64,000 nt of DNA, taken from positions 57,432 through 121,431 of the forward strand of contig QANU01003806.1 in NCBI GenBank assembly GCA_003254905.1. The letters run 5' to 3'. The translations under genes were made by a program, and so were the position numbers. This DNA is from Nissolia schottii (lineage: Eukaryota > Streptophyta > Magnoliopsida > Fabales > Fabaceae). The notes under the pieces are model-generated. The model did no database searches and was not told the origin of the DNA. It was given only the letters and a program-made list of their open reading frames with translations. Positions 34,241-43,806 of the stretch are shown here, one piece after another (the stretch's first letter is position 1; each line of letters opens with the position of its first letter).

Positions 34241-35661
34241 TTGGCACAGTATGAGAGGGAAAATAAGATGAACTTCTTGCTGGTGATTGCTTTATGGAAT
34301 GAAGCTCTCCTTATCGCTGACATTTCAGCCTCATGTTTCCTCTGTAAGGCTTGCACATCTTACATCATTCTTACCAATTCTTGTAGCATGAGGCTCTCAG
34401 AAATAGGGGCTGCCTGTGGGGTGGAAAGGGTTGTGGAGCAGGCTGAAACTGTTGTTGTGACCTCTGCGGAGGGGGCACATATCTCAGTGGCTGCTGTGGA
34501 AATTGTTTGGGCTGGGGCTACAGATTGAGAATGTTGGAGTTGTTATTCCACCTAAATGTTGGGTTGTCCTTCTAGCCTGGGTTATAAGTAGTGTTGTAGA
34601 GATAGTACTTAGGCTGGTTGGATGGTGCTGGTTTCCCTAAGAAGCGGTTCCACCTGAAACATTACTGCAATTGTAGAATTATCGTCCCTAAGAAGCGGAC
34701 ACTGCTTAGGCGAATGGGGAACATCATCAGGATAGAGAGAAGAAACCATTTGGAATTAATATCCTATAGCCAAAACACTGACCATATCTGCCAATTTGTT
34801 AACCTTATCTGTAAGAGCTACTATCTCATTATTTGGGTAGTTAACAGTAACTTCATATGCTCCTCAGATGGGCCGGTCAGCCCGCATCTCATATCTGGAA
34901 TGATCAACCATCTCACTTACTAACTATCTGGCTTCCTCAGGTGTCTTCCTGTTCTTCAAAATCCCACCAACAGCAGAATTGATCCAATTTCGATCCATGA
35001 AGCTGAGACCTTCATAGAAGTGTTCCAAGAGTTGCACTTCAGTGAACCTGTGGTGGGGACACAAGTTGCACAATCCTTAGAATCGTTCCCAGTACCCACT
35101 TAAGATCTCGTCGGCCTTTTGTTGGATCCCAGAGATTTCTTTCTTCATTGCTGACACTCGGCTGGCAGAGAAATATTTCTCAAGGAACAATCACTTCAAG
35201 TCGAGCCAGCTATTCACGGCTTGGTGTGGAATGTTGTAATACCAATCACGGGTCCCGCCTTCCAAAAAGAAAGGGAAGGCTTTAAGTTTCACGTTGTCCG
35301 GATTAACGTTTTGGGACCTCAAGGTGTCACAGGTCATGACAAATTCCTTAAGGTGGCGGTGTGGTTTTTCCGATGTGAGGCCATGGAACTTAAGAAAATG
35401 ATGTAAAAATTTTGACTTTATTTCAATGTCCATGGTGGCGTCTGGAAAAACCACACAGGATGGCTCGCATGAGTAGTCAAGGGCCGCTAATTCGCCCCAA
35501 GTTTGGGCGGGACCTGCCATTACACCTGCCAAAGGAATAAAAATATCAGTAGCAACAGGGGGTTCCCTTCGTAGACTCGTTTCTCGCCTAATCGTCCGTA
35601 GCGTTCTTTCGATCTCTAAATCAAAATCAGCTAAAGTAGGATCAGGTAAGGAGCAAGTCAT
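34241..35661 (-). pseudogene. broken gag of a Ty3/gypsy-like retrotransposon
   Basis: On the minus strand an open frame of 156 codons (35661-35191) starts MTCSLPDPTLADFD and contains the gag-domain signature VKLKAFPFFLEGGTRDWYYN. It starts about 160 bases past the primer-binding site, as expected. Downstream to about 34241 the similarity continues only in pieces with stops and frame changes, including a Ser/Thr/Gln-rich tail. No protease, reverse transcriptase or integrase region is present before the next repeat, so the element is truncated. Confidence 0.75.
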
Positions 35662-35818
35662 ACACGAGAACCAAAAGAAAGGAAAAAAAATCTAAATGAG
35701 AAACAAAATCAAATGCAATAAAAAAAATTCATTTTTTCAAATACAAAAAATCAAAACAACTAAGCTAAAATAAAGTAACGAAAAATAAAAGAAAATAAAA
35801 GGGTCTGGAAAAAAAATT

Positions 35819-35836
35819 TCCCCGACAACGGCGCCA
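35819..35836 (-). other. retrotransposon primer-binding site, tRNA-Asp type
   Basis: The minus strand reads TGGCGCCGTTGTCGGGGA four bases past the LTR end. As I recall plant tRNA-Asp, it is complementary to the 3' end except for one position (GTC where GCC is expected). This fixes the element orientation as minus and the LTR side as the higher coordinates. Confidence 0.8.
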
Positions 35837-36215
35837 AATATGACATAGAGATTGTCGCCTATCTCTTTGTCAAATAATTTCAAAAACCAAATTAGCCCAA
35901 TTGGAATGAAATATAGGGCTAACTTGAGTCGTCTCACGAAGAAGCAATTTATGAGCCCAATCCAGACACAATTCAATGGGGGGGTTGTGAGAATCAAGCA
36001 AGGATGAATAACTATAGCTAAGACAGTACCTCGCATACGGCGTTTCTAGACTAAAGATCAATTATCATTGGTTTATATAATCATTATTCATAAGGGGTGT
36101 TGTTTGCTAGTTGAGATATATAACTAACTTGAACAACCTAATTAAATCTAATTAGTTCCCCTAAAGTTCTAAAATACTAAGTCAATAAACCATATAATCG
36201 TCAAAGTCTAGTAAC

Positions 36216-37191
36216 NNNNNNNNNNNNNNNNNNNNNNNNNNNNNNNNNNNNNNNNNNNNNNNNNNNNNNNNNNNNNNNNNNNNNNNNNNNNNNNNNNNNN
36301 NNNNNNNNNNNNNNNNNNNNNNNNNNNNNNNNNNNNNNNNNNNNNNNNNNNNNNNNNNNNNNNNNNNNNNNNNNNNNNNNNNNNNNNNNNNNNNNNNNNN
36401 NNNNNNNNNNNNNNNNNNNNNNNNNNNNNNNNNNNNNNNNNNNNNNNNNNNNNNNNNNNNNNNNNNNNNNNNNNNNNNNNNNNNNNNNNNNNNNNNNNNN
36501 NNNNNNNNNNNNNNNNNNNNNNNNNNNNNNNNNNNNNNNNNNNNNNNNNNNNNNNNNNNNNNNNNNNNNNNNNNNNNNNNNNNNNNNNNNNNNNNNNNNN
36601 NNNNNNNNNNNNNNNNNNNNNNNNNNNNNNNNNNNNNNNNNNNNNNNNNNNNNNNNNNNNNNNNNNNNNNNNNNNNNNNNNNNNNNNNNNNNNNNNNNNN
36701 NNNNNNNNNNNNNNNNNNNNNNNNNNNNNNNNNNNNNNNNNNNNNNNNNNNNNNNNNNNNNNNNNNNNNNNNNNNNNNNNNNNNNNNNNNNNNNNNNNNN
36801 NNNNNNNNNNNNNNNNNNNNNNNNNNNNNNNNNNNNNNNNNNNNNNNNNNNNNNNNNNNNNNNNNNNNNNNNNNNNNNNNNNNNNNNNNNNNNNNNNNNN
36901 NNNNNNNNNNNNNNNNNNNNNNNNNNNNNNNNNNNNNNNNNNNNNNNNNNNNNNNNNNNNNNNNNNNNNNNNNNNNNNNNNNNNNNNNNNNNNNNNNNNN
37001 NNNNNNNNNNNNNNNNNNNNNNNNNNNNNNNNNNNNNNNNNNNNNNNNNNNNNNNNNNNNNNNNNNNNNNNNNNNNNNNNNNNNNNNNNNNNNNNNNNNN
37101 NNNNNNNNNNNNNNNNNNNNNNNNNNNNNNNNNNNNNNNNNNNNNNNNNNNNNNNNNNNNNNNNNNNNNNNNNNNNNNNNNNNNNNNNNNN
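36216..37191. other. assembly gap (976 N)
   Basis: This is a run of N inside the LTR. Confidence 0.99.
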
Positions 37192-37292
37192 AAGTACAAC
37201 AAAATGTGTAAAGAATGGTGTTTGGAGGGGGAAGAAGAGATGGTTTCGAAGTGGTCTCGGCCTCCCTATTTATAGGCAAAATTTGGGGTCCA

Positions 37293-37577
37293 TCGCTCAG
37301 CGGTTTTGGTACTTTCGCTGAGCGATAAGATCTGAATCGTTGGGCGGCGGCGCTCTATCGCTGAGCGATTGTACTTTTACGCGTCTTCGTTAAATGCTCG
37401 GCAGCTTTTGCAGGGCGGCGGCTGACGTGGATGGCGGCGCCAGGCTGGCTCCAGCTGGCGCATTTATTGCGCCGGCGCAAGTGGCTTGCCGACGTACTTT
37501 CGCTAAGCGATACCAACAACGTCGCTGAGCGATTCTTCACTAAGCGCTGAGCGACTCCTTATTCCTCGCTGAGCGAT
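37293..37577. repeat. cluster of TCGCTGAGCGAT palindromes in the LTR U3
   Basis: Copies lie at 37293-37302 (TCGCTCAGCG), 37315-37326, 37358-37369, 37500-37511 (TCGCTAAGCGAT), 37522-37533, about 37544-37554 and 37566-37577. The half-sites TCGCT/AGCGA are inverted around a single central base. The DNA around them is CG-rich compared with the rest of the window. Confidence 0.85.
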
Positions 37578-37793
37578 GACTTCGTCCAGAATCTTCTTTT
37601 TAAGCTCTTTTCCAATTCTGCCCTTTCCTTCCCTTCTTCATGGGATTATTCTTCAATTAATCTACTTGCATCCATTCTTCAAAATATATCTAAAACCTAC
37701 AAAATACGGGGAATTAATTAGATAATTTGTTAAAAACATAACAGATAAGTGCCATTTTGATATGTCAATTTTGTGTAAATTGAGCACTTATCA

Positions 37794-38656
37794 GAAGGGA
37801 ACAAGCATGAATAAACCCTAAGCTTCGAACCTCTAATTGATCGTAACCTAAAATTACCGCATGCAAGATATTAGGAAAACTACTCCTCCATGGGTGGAGG
37901 ATAAAAGCTTATGATAATAAACTAAATACAGAAAATTGAGAATTGAAGAGAACGATAAAAACCTTAATTAATTCGATGGCGAGAAAATAATAGAATCATG
38001 CGAGAATCTGAAAGCGGTGACGAAAGCTTCAATAACCTTTAAATCTAAGAGACTAGAGTAATGGCACTAACACCAACCTATTGTGGTCGTGAAAAATAGA
38101 GAAAATAGTGTAGAAAAACTAGTCTAAAGAGGTGTCGTCATGGAACTGAGAGAGAGAGAAAGTTGAATTGTGTCGGCCTTTGTCTATTTATAACCTCTAG
38201 TGTGTTAAAAACTAGGGTTTCGCGTATTGGACTTCTACGATCATGTCTCGCGCCAGTTGCAGTATGTCTCGCGTGAGACGTGCTTCTTGAATCGAATTCT
38301 TCATTCTCTATTTGCTTCAACTCGCGCGAGACACTTGAGACTCCTTAAGTCTCGCGCGATATGCTCCACTGATGCGCAATTGGCTCATTTTTTTCCATTC
38401 CTTGCTCATTTTGCTTCCCTTCTTGCACCATACTCAATTACCTGTGATTCTAACAACTCAAACACAAGATGTTAAACGCATAGGTTACTTGAGACAAAAA
38501 AAAAACATTCAAAATGGTGCTCAAATAGCAGATTTCTCAATTATGCTTACAAAAGGGGAATTATGCGACTCATTAATTATCTATAAAAATCACACAATTT
38601 TGGTATGCAATGTTCAATTATAGATTATAAAGACGTGGGATAAAATCCCTCTATCA
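37794..38656 (-). repeat. second LTR-like fragment, minus orientation
   Basis: In minus orientation it starts TGATAGAGGGATTTTATCCC at 38656. It has a TATA box (TATAAATAG, 38192-38184) in the same context as the neighbouring LTR (TATAAATAG, a short spacer, then AGGCCGA). Upstream of the TATA box are four copies of a CG palindrome (38245-38360). It abuts the other LTR at 37794, so one element probably inserted into the other. No internal region or primer site of its own is visible. Confidence 0.5.
38245..38360. repeat. cluster of GTCTCGCGCGAGAC-type palindromes
   Basis: Copies lie at 38245-38252 (half), 38266-38279 (GTCTCGCGTGAGAC), 38321-38332 (CTCGCGCGAGAC) and 38349-38360 (GTCTCGCGCGAT). 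They sit upstream of the TATA box of the LTR-like fragment. Confidence 0.85.
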
Positions 38657-38759
38657 GGCACCCAATAGATAAACCCCTACAAAAGCACCTAGGAACTTAG
38701 GTGACGTATTTGTAAATAGAGGATGATATATATTATTTATAATTGTTTGAATGAACTTA

Positions 38760-41034
38760 CATTATTATTGATGAAATTTTTGCATGAACTTCACCTTGAA
38801 GTGTCTTGCAAAATTCTACGCAATATGTCTGATGCAATAGAGGTGGTATGCCTACAAATCACCCATTCGTAGTACTGCTAACTTTATTAACAATTAGCGA
38901 TCGAATATCAACCCAATGTGATGATCCTCTAGTAACACTTGGGCGCAGGTGTTTCAAGAAATAAATACTAAGCATCTCCTGTCTCACCCTCGACAATTGT
39001 AAAGGCAATGAGAACAATATTTTGATTGCCATCTTGTGTTGATGTCATCAACAAAACACCCTTGTATTGGCCAAACAAGTGTGGTTCATCCACTTGGATC
39101 ATAGGTTTGTAGTGGTTGAAAGCATTAATGTGCATTATGCAAGAGCCAAAACCCCAAAACGCACGTCAACAATATCCACTTCATATAGGCACGAATTATC
39201 AAAATGATTTAGTGCAATTAACTAATATGACAAGTCATTGTAGGACTATTCCCAACTGCTGTAGACTTGTACAATTGCCTTTTGCTTTGTCAGTCAAGCC
39301 TTTCTGTATGATGGCCAATACTCTCCGCAGTCTATAACATTTGTTTGAATGGATTTTATTGGCATTGGCTTCGCCCTTATCTGTGTCAATATCATGCCAA
39401 CAATCTTGAAAGAAGTCAACTTCGAGTAGTCTCGGGCAAGCTGCAAAGCAAGGCAAGTATGAGGGTTGTTGAACTTTGTGAACTCCTAGAAGCAACTATT
39501 TTTTTTTCAATGTAACGCTAATAACCCATTGACATCCTTGGCCAAAGTTCTTGTATTCGTAGAAGTACGTGGTCGGTTCTGACTCTTTAATTTTGTAATC
39601 CACCCCAATACGCAAGTAATGGTTTGCAAAAACTTCTTTAAGTGTCTCCTTATCACCAAAATACTTCTATGTAGAGATCATCACGTGCAAAATAATCATT
39701 GTCTAAGTCTCTAAACTCAGATGCATGCAGCCCTTCAACATCAAAGGTGCGCAAGAAAGCAGGTGAATTATCTGGTTGTTGATCTCCTTCGTTATCTGTA
39801 AAATTTAATAAATCCAAAAATAGAAAATTAATTATATAACAGTTTAAGTGAACTTACATTTATTTATTAAACAATAATTGCATAATAATTTAAATCTAAT
39901 TAAGAAATTTAATTATAATATAATTTATTAAGAAAATAAACTATAATTACCAGTTAACAAATTTGCAGTTTTGATACACAAGATCCTCTTAATGAGGCGA
40001 ATGTAGAGCATACTTTGCAACTCTGTTCATTATTGGACATCAAGATAGAAAATAGAAAATTAATTATATAATAGTTTAAGTGAACTTAAATTTATTTATT
40101 AAACAATAATTGCATAATAATTTAAATCTACTTAAGAAATTTAATTATCATATAATTTATTAAGAAAATAAACTATAATTACTAGTTAACAAATTTGCAG
40201 TTCTGATATACAAGATCCTCTTAATAAGGCGAGTGTAGAGCATACTTTGCAACTTTGTTAATCATTGGACATTGAGATATAACATAGAAAATTAATTATG
40301 TAACAATTTAAGTGAATTTACATTTATTAATTAAATATTAATTACATAATAATTTAAATCTACTTAAGAATTTTAATTATAATTTAATTTATTAAGCAAA
40401 TAAACTATAATTACTAGTTAACAAATTTGTAGTTCTGATACACAAGATCCTTTTAAGGATAAGAGTGTAGAGCATACTTTACAACTCTATTAATCTATAT
40501 AATTATCAAATAATTAATTTAAAGTTATAATTTAATGTGGATAATAAGAGTATCTAAATCGTCGTTAGTTCAACCGCCTTCAGAGATGTCACTTTCATGC
40601 TCACTCCAGTCCACTTCTTCATCTTCATTTGTGAACATCTCATCATTTGACAGTAAAGTTGATTGAACGTCTTGTTGGTACACTTCTTTAGGAGCAACTT
40701 CCTCGAAGTTCACAAACATATCAATGCAACTCGGATGTGTCTTATAATTTTTGTATAAAGAAAACATATGCTGCACTTGGAGATCATTCAATATTGTAAT
40801 AGGTCAACATTTAATCAACCTATTCATGACAGACACTTGAGCCTTATATTTTATTTGTACTATGCTCTTTTGAAAATGAGAAGAAATTGCATTACACAAA
40901 TCTGAGAACGACATAGCTAACCAAATTACAATAAACTCTGCAATATTTTCATTAATAAACTCAATATGCTAAATGTTGGAATTTTGTACAGAACTATTAT
41001 AAAAAACAAACACAGCAACATTGCCTCTACTCAT
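38760..41034 (-). pseudogene. decayed Mutator-like (MURA) transposase gene
   Basis: Read on the minus strand from an ATG at 41034, a frame starting MSRGNVAVFVFYN runs into stops and continues in the same frame as DLQVQHMFSLYKNYK and an acidic stretch ending near 40575. A probable intron (acceptor TTTTACAG at about 39801) follows. Then come an acidic segment (FLRTFDVEGLHASEF), a frameshift near 39665, the MuDR N-terminal domain (RIGVDYKIKESEP, then GQGCQWVISV, about 39640-39500), and, after further damage, the DDE region VDEPHLFGQYKGVLL, then QDGNQNIVLIAFTIVEGE (about 39100-38990), which carries the first catalytic Asp. Later catalytic residues are not recognisable. The copy cannot encode an active enzyme. 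Confidence 0.8.
39821..40500. repeat. three tandem copies of a 232-bp unit in the transposase intron
   Basis: The units start at 39821, 40053 and 40285 (each TAGAAAATTAATTAT), giving a period of 232. Copies 1 and 2 are nearly identical, and copy 3 is more diverged and slightly shorter. Each has an AT-rich half and a more balanced half containing 'gatccttaagatc'-like and 'tagagcatactttgcaa' text. Confidence 0.9.
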
Positions 41035-41429
41035 GTCTCCTCTTTTTTTTTTTTTCAAGACAGATACATAAAATAAACAAGAAACAAATAACACATAAAA
41101 TTCTTAACAATGAGAGGAAATGGAGAAGAAAAGAAGAGGTAAAGAGAAATTGTATTAAAAAAATTTCTACACAACAAGTATTTATAGCCAAAACTAGGGA
41201 TTCCTCTTCACTTTTTTTTTTAATTTCTGACAATTGCTGAAATCGCCACCTGCGCAGCGATTTCATACACATGTCCTGTTACAATTCACTTTATGACAGA
41301 GTGCTAAAATTGTTACATACTCTAACAATTTCAAACACCTGATGTGATAATTTTTTAATTTATTTATTTTTTATTAAAGGTCAAAAATCGTCAATTGATC
41401 TGACAATTTTAATACCTCTATCTATATAA

Positions 41430-43770
41430 TTGTAGTTTTTTTCTAGAAACATATTACTGATAAAGCTTTCGTATGAATCCCTATGAAAGTAATTTTTCTG
41501 TAAATAAACCCTCACATGAAATGACATGAGCTATATCTATCAGTGGAAAATGTCAATTTTATCCGAAGAAATTCGGAGCATTCTTTCCCATTTTTTCTCT
41601 CCATCACCCATGTGCAGAATTTCCAGTGTGACACCTTTTTTCCACGCTTTGTTTAATTGCTATACTTGAATGATGACTAGTCTTTGTTAAACTCGGGTTG
41701 TGTCTTTTTTTCCTTTCTCGCTTCTAATTCATAGCATGACATGAATCATGATTGTGTTCATAATACCATCATTTTCAGTGGCTTCTTTGGATAATAATAA
41801 TAATATGCATATTATGTTTCGCATATTACAATTCGATTTTGGGTAGCAAAAGATGAGACCATTTTGGACAATTTTTTATTAAAAGGCCTTCCTCTGATCC
41901 TCTCCTCATTTGTTTTCGAATCATACTCCTAAATTTTATTAATGTACTGTTGTTGTACTTAAGCCACGTGCCTGGTCTTGAAATGAGTGTAAAATATTTA
42001 AAGATGATAAATAAAATCATGTCAAATTGAATATACCTGTGTAACGAAAATTAATTTTATAAACAGCTTAAATAGAGATCAACTAATCGAACATACAAGG
42101 ATGAAGGTTTCTCCAGTATCCGTAGGATAAATATTATTTTTCACTATTTTTTTAATTTTTATACATTTTAAAGTTAATTAAACTCATCAAATTTTATATT
42201 TATTTTATAATTTAATATGATATATTAATGTATCATACAATCTAATACAATGAATTAATATTTTTTAATATAATATTAATAGGGAAGTGTATCACAAACT
42301 CAAATGATTCATTAATTTCCAAGTTTTTTTTACAAATTAGTTGTTTAATGATTTGACGTAAAAGTGTGTTAATATCTTATAAAATATGAGTGATGATAAA
42401 ATTTAATGAATATACTTTTAAACTTTGTCAAAAATAAAAAAACATTAATGATAAAGGATATTTACTATGCAGGATACCAGAGAAACCTCTTGTATAAGAA
42501 ACCTTATGATCTTTAATGTGTGTGTATATATTATTGAAGTGATGGTTATTAAACTCTCGAGTTAACTCGTAAACTCTTACAAGTTTACGATCTTACTATA
42601 GAAAATGAGTTAACACTTATGTAAACTCGTTTTTGGTAAACTCATACGAAAGTTTAAGTAAATTATCGATTCTACTACCGAGTTTACGAATTAAAATCTA
42701 CTTACGAGTTTACCTCAAAATATACAAATTTTGTAACTTTGTTAGATACTTACCTAACTTTATTTATATTAGATAATATATATTGAGTTTATTTAGCTAA
42801 TTTCATATATTTATCATAATTGAACTATGTTTTATTAAACTATAAAATAATATAGATATTGAATAAAATATGACATAATCACTAAGTGTTATGCATTAAG
42901 GTGTATTTATGATATTTCTTTCATTAATTTAATTTAAAGTTAACATTATTCTATTTTAATTATAAATACAATATTTAATCAAGTTTAGTTTCTAATTATA
43001 TTGTTTATAACATATTTTTTTACATATATAAATTCATACGAGTCTACGATTCGAATTTACTAAAATTTCACAAGTTTCTAGGCAGAAGTTTTTGAAAAAT
43101 TAAGGGAATAATTTAAGAAAGGCATCTTGGACTTGATGTCGCTTTTAACGTGCAATGGGATATTTTTCATGACAAAGTCGAAGGCTAAAAAAGTTGGGTA
43201 CAATACAACTCCTTGTTCTCCTGCAACGACGGCCTTTTATTCTGTAAGTAATCCCTAAAGTATTATTAGAATACAACTATTTTTATGCACTGAGTCAAGA
43301 TGCTTAAATCACATGATGAGTACGACTAGTTAAGAAAAAATTCAATGGGACATTTGAAAAGAATACCTCAATTATTACTTTTGTAACTTCATGATCAATA
43401 ACGTCCGGCGCATAATGTTAATGAATTCCTAACATTTGTTGAAGATTCGCTATTTAATGGTTGAAATTAAGCTTACACCACACGTACACGAAATAATAAA
43501 CAATAAATTTATGTGGGGTCAACATAGTAATTTTAAAATGTGTGTAATGAATATTGTCATTTCCCAGTTTGATAAAGATAAATAATTATATTGATTAACA
43601 AAAAGCATTTCATAAACTTTTACAAATTAATATGATAAAAAAAATCATATATTGATATTTAATCGAGAGGTGTGATGTGGTAGGAGTTCACATTATTGTC
43701 TCTTAATCATATGATGTGAGTTGAATTCTTACTTATGAAAATGAAAAAGATATTTTGTGTTAGTTAAAAT

Positions 43771-43806
<36 letters not shown>

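Larger units (their letters stand above)
35841..37793 (-). repeat. 5' LTR of the minus-strand retrotransposon
   Basis: In element orientation it begins TGATAAGTGCTCAATTTACA (37793) and ends CTATGTCA (35841), giving TG...CA ends directly next to the primer-binding site. It is about 1.95 kb and includes a 976-base gap. A TATA box (TATAAATAG, minus, at 37274-37266) lies in it. Upstream of the TATA box is a cluster of the palindrome TCGCTGAGCGA (37293-37577), so that cluster lies in U3. I could not find the second LTR in the window. Confidence 0.75.
29490..41420. mobile_element. candidate composite Mutator-like element (degenerate)
   Basis: Two decayed genes, a mobile-domain gene (plus) and a MURA-like transposase (minus), face each other and are separated by nested repeats. 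The outer sequences share loosely similar inverted text. On the left (about 29498-29570) there is taaattaaaaaaattt, then GGTATTGAAATAGCTGAG. On the right, reverse-complemented (about 41370-41300), there is taaattaaaaaatta, then GGTGTTTGAAATTGTTAGAG. That is compatible with long diverged terminal inverted repeats. No target-site duplication was found, so the unity of the element is inference. The alternative is two separate Mutator remnants. Confidence 0.4.

Noticed and set aside
34241..34528. Plus-strand open frame MAQYERENKMNF...
   Set aside because: The minus strand here continues the gag remnant; the plus frame is a shadow.
36182..37279. Two long minus-strand open frames through the second N run
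   Set aside because: Same artefact, inside an LTR.
39116..39337. Plus-strand open frame of 73 codons
   Set aside because: It is opposite the decayed Mutator transposase, whose DDE-region similarity is on the minus strand.
39821..40500. CRISPR-like array
   Set aside because: The 232-bp units repeat in full without unique spacers, and this is plant nuclear DNA.
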